From assembly GCA_002841625.1 (NCBI GenBank), contig PHAG01000003.1, positions 62,001-126,000 on the forward strand: 64,000 nucleotides of DNA, read 5' to 3'. The DNA comes from Firmicutes bacterium HGW-Firmicutes-1. Its GTDB lineage: Bacteria > Bacillota > Clostridia > Lachnospirales > Vallitaleaceae. The position numbers and the translations under genes are program-made. Positions 36,702-45,022 of the stretch are shown here, piece by piece. Under the pieces are notes generated by a model. That model was not told the origin of the DNA, ran no database searches, and saw nothing but the letters and a program-made list of their open reading frames with translations. Position 1 is the first letter of the stretch. Each line of letters opens with the position of its first letter.

Positions 36702-36735
36702 ATACTGTTATTGTATCGTTTAAGCCAAAATAAAA

Positions 36736-36759
36736 AACACCAGCTAAAAAGCCAGTGTT
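36736..36759 (-). terminator. rnpB terminator
   Basis: Stem AACACTGGC / GCTGGTGTT followed on minus by TTTTATTTT, directly after the RNase P RNA 3' end. Confidence 0.8.
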
Positions 36760-36767
36760 TTGCATGG

Positions 36768-37128
36768 TTGCAATGAGCAAGCCGATAAGCCGAGTTCTGT
36801 CGTGGACGATCATCTCTCTTCGCTTACTGTCGCCAGCAAGCTCTAGCAACCTACCCAGAAGCACGGCGGGCAGCCGTATAGCTTCTTGTACGGTCTTGCT
36901 CCGGATGGGGTTTACATATGCCCTCTTTGTTACCAAAGAGGCGGTGAGCTCTTACCTCGCCTTTCCACCCTTACCAAATCAATAGATTTGGCGGTTTATC
37001 TCTGTTGCACTGTCCTTGAAGTTGCCTCCACCAGACGTTATCTGGCATCCTGCCCTATGGAGCTCGGACTTTCCTCACCTAGGACCTTTAGGCATTCTAG
37101 GTGCGATCGTCTAGCTTACTCACTGCTT
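36768..37128 (-). ncRNA. rnpB: RNase P RNA
   Basis: Ribozyme that removes tRNA 5' leaders. The minus strand carries the two universal blocks: GAGGAAAGTCCGAGCTCC near the 5' end and ACAGAACTCGGCTTAT near the 3' end. The terminal stem P1 pairs CAGTGAGTAAGC (5') with GCTTGCTCATTG (3'). GGGTAGGTTGC and AGGGTGGAAAGGCGAGGTAAGAGCTC-type regions fit the ancestral A type seen in Clostridia. End positions are inferred from P1 pairing. Reading frames over this stretch are spurious. Confidence 0.95.
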
Positions 37129-37133
37129 GAACT

Positions 37134-37162
37134 ACTATATCATAGACCATCTTTTTTGTCTA
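37134..37162 (-). promoter_or_regulatory. rnpB promoter
   Basis: Minus strand TAGACA, 17-bp spacer, TATAGT; the start site would fall 6-8 nt later, at the predicted 5' end of the RNA. Confidence 0.75.
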
Positions 37163-37210
37163 CTTGTAATCACCTTAAAGCACAATAGATTATTGGAAAA
37201 ACTGGTCACT

Positions 37211-38872
37211 CTAAAAACAACTTCCTCCAATAAATTCTCTAAGCAAAGAATTGTATGGAATTTTATCACTTGTTACCCCTAAGAAATAGTCCAATAGCTT
37301 AATCAATCTTCTGGCTTCTGTATATTCAGGACAATCTCTAGGAACATTAAATAAGAGTGGCTCCGCAAATTGTTTTAATACCGTTAATTCATAAATCAAA
37401 ACAGAATTGAACATTACATCCGCCTCTTCTTGAAATGGAAATATGTAGTTTTCCTCTCCTCGTCGAACAGATTCCCACATACCAATCGTTTTAATTGCTG
37501 AAGCACCTCTGTAATAATTATCTCTTACCATACGTCTGATAAGTCTTGCATCTGTTGTTGGTATTCTATTATGATTGTCAATATTAAGTTGAGTAAGCGC
37601 ACTAATATAAATTTTAAACTTACTTTGATCAGGAATTGCACGAGATAATTCATTATTTAAGCCATGAATACCCTCAATTACCAATACATCATTTACATCT
37701 AAGGTTAGAAATTTCCCCTTGTATTCACGTTCACCTGCTATAAAATTAAATACAGGCATATCTACTGTCTTACCAGCTAATAAGTCTATCATATCTTCAT
37801 TAAACTTAACAAGATCAAGTGCTTCTAAACATTCGAAATTAAACTTACCTTCACTATCCCTAGGTGTTTCCTCTCTTGAAACAAAGTAATTGTCTAAGGA
37901 AATGGTATGGGGTTTTACACCATGTGCACGTAGTTGAATGGCTAATCTATTTGCAAAAGTCGTTTTCCCAGAGGAAGAGGGACCTGCAATAAACACAAAT
38001 TTCTTTTTATCCGTATTATCAATGATCTGATCAGCAATATTTGCAATACGTTTCTCCATTAGTGCTTCTGAAACAAGAATCAGATCGTTGATATGACCTA
38101 CTGAAATCATCTTGTTCAAATCACCAACGTTTTCAACTTCCATGATTTCCCCCCATTTAGAAGCACCCTTTAAGGTCTTGAACAGCTTTTTATCTGGGTT
38201 GAATTCATCTACAGTGTTAGGTGCATGTCTAGTTGAAAATTGCAGTACAATTCCTTCATCATATAAGAATAAATCAAAGGTTTTTAAGCAGCTTGTATTC
38301 GGAGTAATTTGTCCATAATAGTAATCGTAATAATCTTCTAGTTTACATAAATTAACCATAGAAGACCTTCTATATTTAAATAACTCAATTTTATCAAGCA
38401 TATTTTGCTTCTCAAATATTTCTCTAGCATAATCTACCTTTACTGGACGTCTCTCAAATAAAATATTAGAAGAAATCATTTCATTCATTCTTGTTTTAAT
38501 TTTCTGAACAAGTTCCTCATTAAGTACTAAATTTGATTTGATTTCACAGTAAATACCACTGTTTATAGCATAATGAATAATTGTTTCAACATATTCATTA
38601 ATACCAACAATATCTCTTATAGCTTTTACCATTAAAAATTGTAGACTTCTTTGATATGTTTTATATCCATCTTTATCTGTAATGTCTAAAAATTTAACAC
38701 TACAGGATTCTTCTAATTTATAACTCAATTCCTTGAGCTTATAATCTACAAGCGCAATAACGATTGGTGATACAAAGGACTCTTGATACACTTTAGATAA
38801 CTCAAATAAGGTAGTCCCTTTTATTAATTGTACTTCTTTTCCCATTGCTGTAACTGTTATTTGCTTACTCAT
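37211..38872 (-). CDS. TGS-domain nucleoside kinase (uridine kinase-like)
   Basis: 553 aa. The N-terminal TGS and tRNA-synthetase-editing-like region (about 1-250) resembles threonyl-tRNA synthetase. It is followed by a uridine kinase/phosphoribulokinase-type P-loop domain with Walker A IAGPSSSGKTTFANRLA and SLDNYFVSREETPRDSEGKFNFE-type substrate region. This fusion is widespread in Clostridia and annotated as nucleoside kinase; the exact substrate is uncertain. ATG 38872 has GAGGTGG 5 nt upstream. 14 bp after the Nif3-like gene. No HExxH metalloprotease motif was noticed. Confidence 0.85.
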   Translation of the reverse strand: MSKQITVTAMGKEVQLIKGTTLFELSKVYQESFVSPIVIALVDYKLKELSYKLEESCSVKFLDITDKDGYKTYQRSLQFLMVKAIRDIVGINEYVETIIHYAINSGIYCEIKSNLVLNEELVQKIKTRMNEMISSNILFERRPVKVDYAREIFEKQNMLDKIELFKYRRSSMVNLCKLEDYYDYYYGQITPNTSCLKTFDLFLYDEGIVLQFSTRHAPNTVDEFNPDKKLFKTLKGASKWGEIMEVENVGDLNKMISVGHINDLILVSEALMEKRIANIADQIIDNTDKKKFVFIAGPSSSGKTTFANRLAIQLRAHGVKPHTISLDNYFVSREETPRDSEGKFNFECLEALDLVKFNEDMIDLLAGKTVDMPVFNFIAGEREYKGKFLTLDVNDVLVIEGIHGLNNELSRAIPDQSKFKIYISALTQLNIDNHNRIPTTDARLIRRMVRDNYYRGASAIKTIGMWESVRRGEENYIFPFQEEADVMFNSVLIYELTVLKQFAEPLLFNVPRDCPEYTEARRLIKLLDYFLGVTSDKIPYNSLLREFIGGSCF

Positions 38873-38886
38873 ATTTTCCACCTCTT

Positions 38887-39723
38887 TTATAAGATTTGAA
38901 TTGGATTTTTTGCGGTATAGTCTAGAAGTATTTCTACATCTGAAAGCTTATTATTGAAGATATTTCCTAATAGTTCTACAACAATATTTTCACTTCCAAA
39001 GTGAGTTGCATCAATTAACGCAATTCCGGCTTCCTTCGCATATTGGGCATTATGATATTTTATATCACCTGTTATGAATACATCAGCGCCTTTTATAATA
39101 GCCTTATCTAGCTCTGAGAATCCACTTCCTGTAACGATTGCAACTTTTTTGATCATACGGCCTTTATCACCAACATAATGAATATAATCAAGCTTTAATA
39201 GCTTTTGAATGTCTTTAGAAAATTGGGCTAGGGTCAATTTTTCTTTCAACGAACCGATCACTCCAAGACCCATTGTATTATAATCTATGCTGAATTCTTG
39301 GTCGTTGTTTACATTTAACTGTTCATAGCTCTTTTCTATACTAAGCACTTGTATATCTGCTAATTTTAATTGCTTTCCTAAATAAAAGTTTAAACCCTCT
39401 TGTGCCTTATCTAGATTTGTATGTGCGCAATATAGTCCAATCTCATTTTTTATTAGTTTCATAAGTTTTTCTCCTTCAACCGTAGTTGAAGTTATCTTGT
39501 TAATCTTATTCATCATTAAGGGATGATGTGTAACAATAAGATCAACATCATTTTTTACAGCGTTATCTATATTTTCCATACTTGGTTCAAGTGCTACAAG
39601 AAGTTTCTTTACTTCTTTTCTTTCATCTCCAACCAAAAGCCCACAGTTATCCCAAGCTTCTGCCAAATAAATAGGGGCTAGTTCTTCAACAATATTCATA
39701 ATATCTTTTATTATTTTAGCCAT
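38887..39723 (-). CDS. Nif3-like dinuclear metal centre protein
   Basis: 278 aa, Nif3/YqfO family, a toroidal hexamer with two metal ions per subunit. Conserved pieces: LAEAWDNCGLLVGD, the metal-binding THHPLM, YCAHTNLD, and C-terminal ATHFGSE. It lacks the middle PII-like insertion present in the longer YqfO form. Biochemical role unresolved; possibly linked to GTP cyclohydrolase I-like chemistry. It overlaps trmK by 13 bp, the usual trmK-yqfO pairing of Firmicutes downstream of rpoD. Confidence 0.92.
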   Translation of the reverse strand: MAKIIKDIMNIVEELAPIYLAEAWDNCGLLVGDERKEVKKLLVALEPSMENIDNAVKNDVDLIVTHHPLMMNKINKITSTTVEGEKLMKLIKNEIGLYCAHTNLDKAQEGLNFYLGKQLKLADIQVLSIEKSYEQLNVNNDQEFSIDYNTMGLGVIGSLKEKLTLAQFSKDIQKLLKLDYIHYVGDKGRMIKKVAIVTGSGFSELDKAIIKGADVFITGDIKYHNAQYAKEAGIALIDATHFGSENIVVELLGNIFNNKLSDVEILLDYTAKNPIQIL

Positions 39724-40403
39724 TTGCCCACCTCACATATAGCCTCCGAATCTTTTTCAATCTCATCTATTCTTTTTATACTAGCCGGTGTATTCTTTTT
39801 AAGTAATTCCTTTTTAAGCTCAATGTTTTTCATGATTAATACCTGAAGGTATTCTCTATACTCCATATGGCAACTTTCAATTAACTTTTTGCCATATTTA
39901 TACTCAACTTCATTTTCATATTTTTCTTTTCCATGATTGCATAGGATGATTGGATAAAACTGTTGTCCTTCTCTAATGAAGTCCTCTAACGTAATTTCAT
40001 ATCCTAGCTTATGAACTACTTTTCTAACAACAGCAATATCTAAGTGTGGAGAAAGTATTAGAGTTGGAATTTTTTTCAACTGATGCTTTGCCTCAACCAA
40101 AATCCTTTTGATTAACATTCCACCCATACCTGCTATAATTAAAGTATCTACCTTTCGATCCCCAAGTTGATGTAATCCATCTGATAAAATTGGCACAACC
40201 AGTTCCTTCACACCATTCGCTTCAATATTCATTTCTGCTTTTTTAAGAGGTCCTTTTGCAACATCTATTGCATATGCCTTTGGAGAAACGCCTTCCTTAA
40301 CTAAATAAATTGGTATGTATCCATGATCTGTACCCACATCAGCAACAATAGTGCCTAATGGTACATGACTTGCAATTCGTTCAAGTCGTCTTGTAAGCTC
40401 CAT
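39711..40403 (-). CDS. trmK: tRNA (adenine(22)-N1)-methyltransferase
   Basis: Methylates N1 of A22 in tRNA using S-adenosylmethionine. 230 aa. SAM-binding motif VADVGTDHGYIPIYLV, then AIDVAKGPLKKAEMN (acidic ribose contact) and TLIIAGMGGMLIKRIL. The C-terminal helical coiled coil is family-typical. ATG 40403 has GGAGGG 10 nt upstream. The neighbours dnaG-rpoD-trmK-nif3 match the Bacillus order, which supports the name. Confidence 0.92.
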   Translation of the reverse strand: MELTRRLERIASHVPLGTIVADVGTDHGYIPIYLVKEGVSPKAYAIDVAKGPLKKAEMNIEANGVKELVVPILSDGLHQLGDRKVDTLIIAGMGGMLIKRILVEAKHQLKKIPTLILSPHLDIAVVRKVVHKLGYEITLEDFIREGQQFYPIILCNHGKEKYENEVEYKYGKKLIESCHMEYREYLQVLIMKNIELKKELLKKNTPASIKRIDEIEKDSEAICEVGKWLK

Positions 40404-40434
40404 CTTCCTAAATCCCTCCCAAATTAATATTACA

Positions 40435-40503
40435 GGAAAATCGGCTGTGCATATTATAATCCTCGATACACTTCTGCCGCTTTTCCAATTGCTTATGCAG
40501 AAC
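40435..40503. repeat. Dispersed intergenic repeat, copy C
   Basis: GGAAAATCGGCTG left arm, CTGCCGCTTTTCC right arm and tail AATTGCTTATGCAGAAC. The interior (TGCATATTATAATCCTCG) differs from copies A and B. Confidence 0.75.
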
Positions 40504-40517
40504 GTTCTTAGTAAACA

Positions 40518-40582
40518 GGAAAATCGGCTGTGCGTATTAAAATCCTAGATACACTTCTACCGCTTTTCCAATTACTCATACA
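40518..40582. repeat. Dispersed intergenic repeat, copy D
   Basis: A second copy in direct orientation, 83 bp after copy C. GGAAAATCGGCTG left arm, CTACCGCTTTTCC right arm, with a degenerate tail AATTACTCATACATT. The pair fills the trmK-rpoD gap. Confidence 0.75.
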
Positions 40583-40595
40583 TTATAAATAAAAA

Positions 40596-40625
40596 CGGAT
40601 AATAAGTATATCACTTTATTATCCG
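40596..40625 (-). terminator. rpoD terminator
   Basis: Stem CGGATAATA / TATTATCCG followed on minus by TTTTTATTT; 9 bp past the rpoD stop. Confidence 0.85.
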
Positions 40626-40633
40626 CAGTATGT

Positions 40634-41764
40634 TTATTCTAAATAATCTTTTAATTTTCTACTACGACTTGGGTGTCTCAACTTTCTAAGCGCTTTCGCC
40701 TCTATTTGTCTAATACGTTCACGTGTTACATTAAACTCTCTACCAACTTCTTCAAGAGTTCTTGCTCTTCCATCATCTAGTCCAAATCGGAGCCTTAAAA
40801 CCTTTTGCTCTCTATCTGTTAATGTATCCAAAACATCCACTAATTGTTCCTTAAGCAACGTAAATGCTGCTGCTTCTGCAGGAACAGGTACATTTTCATC
40901 TTGGATAAAGTCACCTAAATGACTGTCCTCTTCCTCTCCAATAGGTGTTTCTAAAGAAACAGGCTCTTGAGAGATTTTCAAAATTTCTCTTACTTTATCA
41001 ACAGACATTTCAAGCTCTTCTGCGATTTCTTCTGGAGATGGATCTCTACCAAGTTCTTGTAGAAGTTGTCTTGATACTCGAATAAGTTTGTTTATAGTCT
41101 CCACCATATGAACTGGGATTCTGATGGTTCTTGCTTGATCTGCAATTGCTCTTGTAATGGCTTGTCTAATCCACCAAGTAGCATAGGTACTAAATTTATA
41201 CCCTTTTCTGTAATCAAACTTTTCTACTGCCTTTATAAGTCCTAAGTTTCCTTCTTGAATTAAATCTAAAAACAGCATTCCTCTGCCTACATATCTTTTA
41301 GCAATACTTACAACGAGACGTAAATTAGCTTCTGCCAAACGCTTCTTAGCTTCTTGATCGCCATTTTCCATTCTTACAGCTAGTTCAATTTCTTCATCAG
41401 CATTCAGAAGTGGAACCTTACCAATTTCCTTTAGGTACATTCTAACTGGATCGTCAATATTGACACCCTCTGGTAGGGTTAAGTCCAATTCAATCTCTAC
41501 TTCTTCATCGGCTTCAAAGTCTTCATCAGGTGTCTCTAAAAGCTTTCCGATGACATCAACACCTCTTTTTTCTAAAAACTCATAGATGTTATCAATACTT
41601 TCTGGTTCAAGAACCACTTCCTTAAAATGTGATTCAATCTCCGAGTAATCAATAACATTCTTTTTTTCCTTTGCCAATATTAAGAGTTCATCTAATTTCT
41701 TATCAAATTTAGCGGTTTCTTCATCTTCCTGGGAAATTTTGTCGATATTTTCTTCCGTTGTCAT
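40634..41764 (-). CDS. rpoD: RNA polymerase primary sigma factor
   Basis: Housekeeping sigma-70 (SigA), 376 aa. Acidic region 1.1-like N-terminus, region 1.2 ([11 protein letters not shown]), region 2 with the RpoD box [15 protein letters not shown] and [19 protein letters not shown], region 3, and region 4.2 [20 protein letters not shown]. The non-conserved insert between 1.2 and 2.1 is absent, as in Firmicutes. ATG 41764 has AAAGGA 10 nt upstream; 31 bp after dnaG. Confidence 0.97.
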   Translation of the reverse strand: MTTEENIDKISQEDEETAKFDKKLDELLILAKEKKNVIDYSEIESHFKEVVLEPESIDNIYEFLEKRGVDVIGKLLETPDEDFEADEEVEIELDLTLPEGVNIDDPVRMYLKEIGKVPLLNADEEIELAVRMENGDQEAKKRLAEANLRLVVSIAKRYVGRGMLFLDLIQEGNLGLIKAVEKFDYRKGYKFSTYATWWIRQAITRAIADQARTIRIPVHMVETINKLIRVSRQLLQELGRDPSPEEIAEELEMSVDKVREILKISQEPVSLETPIGEEEDSHLGDFIQDENVPVPAEAAAFTLLKEQLVDVLDTLTDREQKVLRLRFGLDDGRARTLEEVGREFNVTRERIRQIEAKALRKLRHPSRSRKLKDYLE

Positions 41765-41795
41765 TTATTCTCAATCCTTTCTTGTGTTTACTAGT

Positions 41796-43580
41796 CTATC
41801 CATGATTCAAAGAAATATACAAATCCTGCAACTGTCTCTTGACTTTGATCAAATCTTGTAGATCCTTAATGTCAGTAATCTGCCCAGACATTTTATCAAT
41901 ATATGCATTTTTTAATATTTGTACACTTTCATTAACCATTTTTTCAAATTGCATTCCATTTTCAACCTTTACATCATTGTTAAAAATTTGAGCAACCTTG
42001 TTTTGTTGTTCGAGTTCAATAAACTTATTAATGATCATTGCAGGATTAAGCTCTAAATTTTCTTCATAAAGCTCAAAAATAATGCCTGCGACTTGACTAT
42101 ATAATCCATCTACAAATTCCAATGGTTTGATATATGGCCTAACAGCTTCAAAAATATCCTTGTGACTCACTATAAAGGTTAATATATTTTTTTGTGCGAC
42201 TTCGATGGAATCCTTTGAGAGTCTATTTTTGATTTTTCCTTCTGAATAAGCGTCTTCTCTTTTATGAGTTACAATTCCAACGTCTTTTCCAATTTTCTCC
42301 ATTTCAGATTGGAGTGCTTTTGGGTTCATACTATATCTATTAATCATTGCTTCAAAATAGCTATCTCTTTTTATTTCATTTTCTAGCTCAACTAATTTTT
42401 TGGCAATGCTTTGATAGAACTTAGTCTTATGATCTGGATCTGATAAATTATATTTTGCCTCTAATTGCTCAACTTCAAACATAAAGCTTGGAATTGATGA
42501 AGAAATAATTTCTTCAAAACGTTCCGCTCCTTCTGCTTTTATAAAATCATCAGGGTCCTTATAAGGCAACATCTTTAATACTCTTACAGTAATATCTGAG
42601 GCTTCCATGATTGGAATTGCCTTTAGAATAGCATTGATGCCTGCTTTATCACTATCATAAGCAATGATCACTTCGTTCGTATACCTCTTTAGCAAATTAC
42701 TTTGCCCTTGGGTAAACGCTGTTCCTAAAGAAGCAACTGTATTATCAAAGCCAGCTTGATGTAATGAAATTACATCCATATATCCTTCAACTAAAATAAT
42801 ATTGTTTCTTCTAGAGGTTCTTGCTATATTGAGTCCATATAGATTTTTGCTTTTATCAAAAAGCTTGGTTTCAGGAGAATTCAAGTACTTAGGCATTCCA
42901 TCACCCAAAACCCTTCCTCCAAACCCAATCACTCGATTATGTATATCAAATATTGGGAACATGACTCTATTAAAAAAACGGTCATATACTTCTCCAGGTT
43001 TGCTTTTATCTTCTAAAACAAGGCCACTATCTGTCAAAACAGCGTCAGCATATCCCTTGCCTTTCAAATATTGATATAAATCATCTCTAAAAAAATGAGA
43101 GAAACCAAGGCCAAACTTTTTCCTTGTTTCACTTTCGATGCCTCTATCATTTAAATAATCAGAAGCTTTCTTTCCAAGCGGTACATTTGTCTGATGATAA
43201 AAATACTTCGCTGCTTCTTTGTTTGCATCATATAACTGCTGTTTATACTGCACCATTCTTCGCATTTCTTCTGAGATTTCCGGTTCTGGAAGACTAATAT
43301 TTACCCTGTCTGCCAAAGCCTTAATCGCCTCAACGAAGGAATAATTCTCGTACTCCATCACAAATGTTATTACGTTACCGCCTGCACCACAGCCAAAGCA
43401 ATGATAAATCTGCTTATCTTGGGCTACCGAAAAGGAAGGTGTCTTTTCGTTATGAAAGGGGCATAATCCAAAATGTGAAGTGCCTTTTTTATTCAGTCTT
43501 ACATATTGAGAAATAACTTCTACAATATCATTTTGATACCTAATTTCCTCAACTAACTCATCTGGATAAAACATTTTCAA
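41796..43580 (-). CDS. dnaG: DNA primase
   Basis: Makes RNA primers for replication. About 594 aa: CHC2 zinc finger (CPFHNEKTPSF and YHCFGCGAGGN), catalytic core, TOPRIM domain (ILVEGYMDVISLHQAG, then AYDSDKAG), and a C-terminal DnaB-interacting helical domain. The start is uncertain: TTG 43580 has AAGGAG 6 nt upstream, while ATG 43574 (MFYPDEL, the usual N-terminus) is 12 nt from it. A GTG at 43595 overlaps the ribosome binding site. Operon with rpoD. Confidence 0.95.
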   Translation of the reverse strand: MKMFYPDELVEEIRYQNDIVEVISQYVRLNKKGTSHFGLCPFHNEKTPSFSVAQDKQIYHCFGCGAGGNVITFVMEYENYSFVEAIKALADRVNISLPEPEISEEMRRMVQYKQQLYDANKEAAKYFYHQTNVPLGKKASDYLNDRGIESETRKKFGLGFSHFFRDDLYQYLKGKGYADAVLTDSGLVLEDKSKPGEVYDRFFNRVMFPIFDIHNRVIGFGGRVLGDGMPKYLNSPETKLFDKSKNLYGLNIARTSRRNNIILVEGYMDVISLHQAGFDNTVASLGTAFTQGQSNLLKRYTNEVIIAYDSDKAGINAILKAIPIMEASDITVRVLKMLPYKDPDDFIKAEGAERFEEIISSSIPSFMFEVEQLEAKYNLSDPDHKTKFYQSIAKKLVELENEIKRDSYFEAMINRYSMNPKALQSEMEKIGKDVGIVTHKREDAYSEGKIKNRLSKDSIEVAQKNILTFIVSHKDIFEAVRPYIKPLEFVDGLYSQVAGIIFELYEENLELNPAMIINKFIELEQQNKVAQIFNNDVKVENGMQFEKMVNESVQILKNAYIDKMSGQITDIKDLQDLIKVKRQLQDLYISLNHG

Positions 43581-43604
43581 CCAAAGCTCCTTCACTATTC
43601 CACT

Positions 43605-43632
43605 GTTATATTTTCGACAAAATATTTGTGAA
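43605..43632 (-). promoter_or_regulatory. Candidate promoter and 0A-box-like site of the dnaG-rpoD operon
   Basis: Minus strand TTCACA, 16-bp spacer, TATAAC. The spacer holds TTTTGTCGAAAAT (43610-43622), a match to the Spo0A-box core TGTCGAA. The same stretch also resembles a sigma-H promoter (AAAGGATT, 11-12 bp, GTCGAAAAT). Which, if any, is used is unknown. Confidence 0.45.
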
Positions 43633-43652
43633 TCCTTTAATTATTTTTATTT

Positions 43653-44663
43653 CTATATTTCTTTCCATGATGAAGGAATAAATAAGTCATAAAATTTTCC
43701 AATTGCATACCGATCAGTCATTCCCGCAACATAGTCACAAACTACTCTTTCTAGAGGTTCACCCTCAATTTCAATCATATCTATATACTCCGGAGGTAAA
43801 ATATGTGGTTTCTCTTTAAAATATAAGAAGAGCTGCATCAACATATTTTTAGCCTTATCTTCATGATCCTTGGCCTTTGATCCAATATAAACATTGTTGA
43901 ACATAAAAACTCTAAGCTCTTTCATTGCATCATCCATATCTGGGCTCATTTTGATTTCTTCTTGATTCAGACTTTGATTCACAATATCGTGAATCAAATT
44001 ACTAATTCTTTCCCTAGACGTCTTTCCAAGAACATCTGTATATATACTTGGTAAGTCCTTAACATCTAAAATCTTTCCTCTAATAGCGTCATCAATATCA
44101 TGATTGATATAAGCAATTTTATCAGATAATCGAATAATCTGTCCTTCTAATGTGTTAGGTTTACCTTTCGTAGGATGATTCAGAATTCCATCTCTAACCT
44201 CCCATGTTAAGTTTAAACCTTGCCCTTTATTTTCAAGCTTCTCTACAACGCGAAGACTTTGTTCATAATGTCTAAAACCTTGACTGCAAATTTCATCTAA
44301 TGCATACTCTCCCGCATGTCCAAAGGGTGTATGTCCTAAATCATGTCCCAACGCAATTGCTTCAGCTAAGTCCTCATTCACCCTCAGCGCTCTGGCAATC
44401 GTTCTACCAATCTGAGCAACCTCAAGTGTATGCGTTAATCTCGTCCTATAATGATCTCCTTCAGGTGCAATAAAAACTTGGGTTTTATGCTTTAATCGTC
44501 TAAAAGCCTTAGAATGAATAATCCTATCTCGATCCCTCTGATATGAGTTTCTAATATCACAAAAGTCTTCATCTACTTCTCTACCTTTACTATTTTTGCT
44601 TAGCGAAGCATATGGGCTAAGTATCTTTGCCTCTAACTCCTCTTGCTGTTCCCTCAAGTTCAT
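43653..44663 (-). CDS. dgt: Deoxyguanosinetriphosphate triphosphohydrolase-like protein
   Basis: HD-domain dNTPase, 336 aa, the shorter Dgt-like class. It splits dGTP (or dNTPs) to the nucleoside and triphosphate. Motifs: DRDRIIHSKAFRRLKHKTQVF, TRLTHTLEVAQIGRTIA with the first His, ALGHDLGHTPFGHAGE (HD), and LSDKIAYINHDIDDA. ATG 44663 is chosen since GGGGGG is 8 nt upstream. It lies just upstream of dnaG in the same direction, a common order in Clostridia. Confidence 0.92.
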   Translation of the reverse strand: MNLREQQEELEAKILSPYASLSKNSKGREVDEDFCDIRNSYQRDRDRIIHSKAFRRLKHKTQVFIAPEGDHYRTRLTHTLEVAQIGRTIARALRVNEDLAEAIALGHDLGHTPFGHAGEYALDEICSQGFRHYEQSLRVVEKLENKGQGLNLTWEVRDGILNHPTKGKPNTLEGQIIRLSDKIAYINHDIDDAIRGKILDVKDLPSIYTDVLGKTSRERISNLIHDIVNQSLNQEEIKMSPDMDDAMKELRVFMFNNVYIGSKAKDHEDKAKNMLMQLFLYFKEKPHILPPEYIDMIEIEGEPLERVVCDYVAGMTDRYAIGKFYDLFIPSSWKEI

Positions 44664-44797
44664 ATCACAAGCCCCCCTTTCAACCATCTTATAACTATTA
44701 TATACTCCTTCTTTAATAATAATCCTCTATTTGTCCCAATATTGACATATTTAAAAATGAAATACTCATATTTTCCCTACCCTAAAAATACAGAAAC

Positions 44798-44818
44798 CCA
44801 AGAACGATATCCTTGGGC
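44798..44818 (-). terminator. feo operon terminator
   Basis: Stem CCCAAG / CTTGGG followed on minus by TTTCTGTATTTTT; about 30 bp after the Cys-rich gene. Confidence 0.6.
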
Positions 44819-44846
44819 CATACTATTCCTAATAAATACAAGCTTT

Positions 44847-44996
44847 TCAATCATACTTCTTCTCTTTCTCACAATCATCCTTATGGATACACCCACTACA
44901 GCTTCCACAGCCACCACTCTTTCTAACTTTTAACACCTTTCTTATCGCTAGTACCACCATTAGCAAAACAACCAATAAAACCAATGCTGTTTCCAT
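44847..44996 (-). CDS. FeoB-associated Cys-rich membrane protein
   Basis: Small 49-residue protein. One membrane helix (about 4-20, METALVLLVVLLMVVLAI) is followed by a basic stretch and the cluster SGGCGSCSGCIHKDDC with four Cys, ending KKYD. This is the architecture of the small Cys-rich proteins encoded after feoB, which may hand iron to, or sense it at, the transporter. ATG 44996 has GGAG 7 nt upstream. It lies 26 bp after feoB. Confidence 0.85.
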   Translation of the reverse strand: METALVLLVVLLMVVLAIRKVLKVRKSGGCGSCSGCIHKDDCEKEKKYD

Positions 44997-45022
44997 ATAA
45001 TCGCTCCTTTTATAACCTACAT

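Noticed and set aside
36700-37188. Three overlapping reading frames (both strands)
   Set aside because: They lie over or beside the RNase P RNA, whose conserved blocks and terminal pairing explain the sequence; no ribosome binding sites.
44643-44933. 96-residue plus-strand frame across the feo terminator
   Set aside because: Antisense to the Cys-rich gene and the dgt start; no ribosome binding site.
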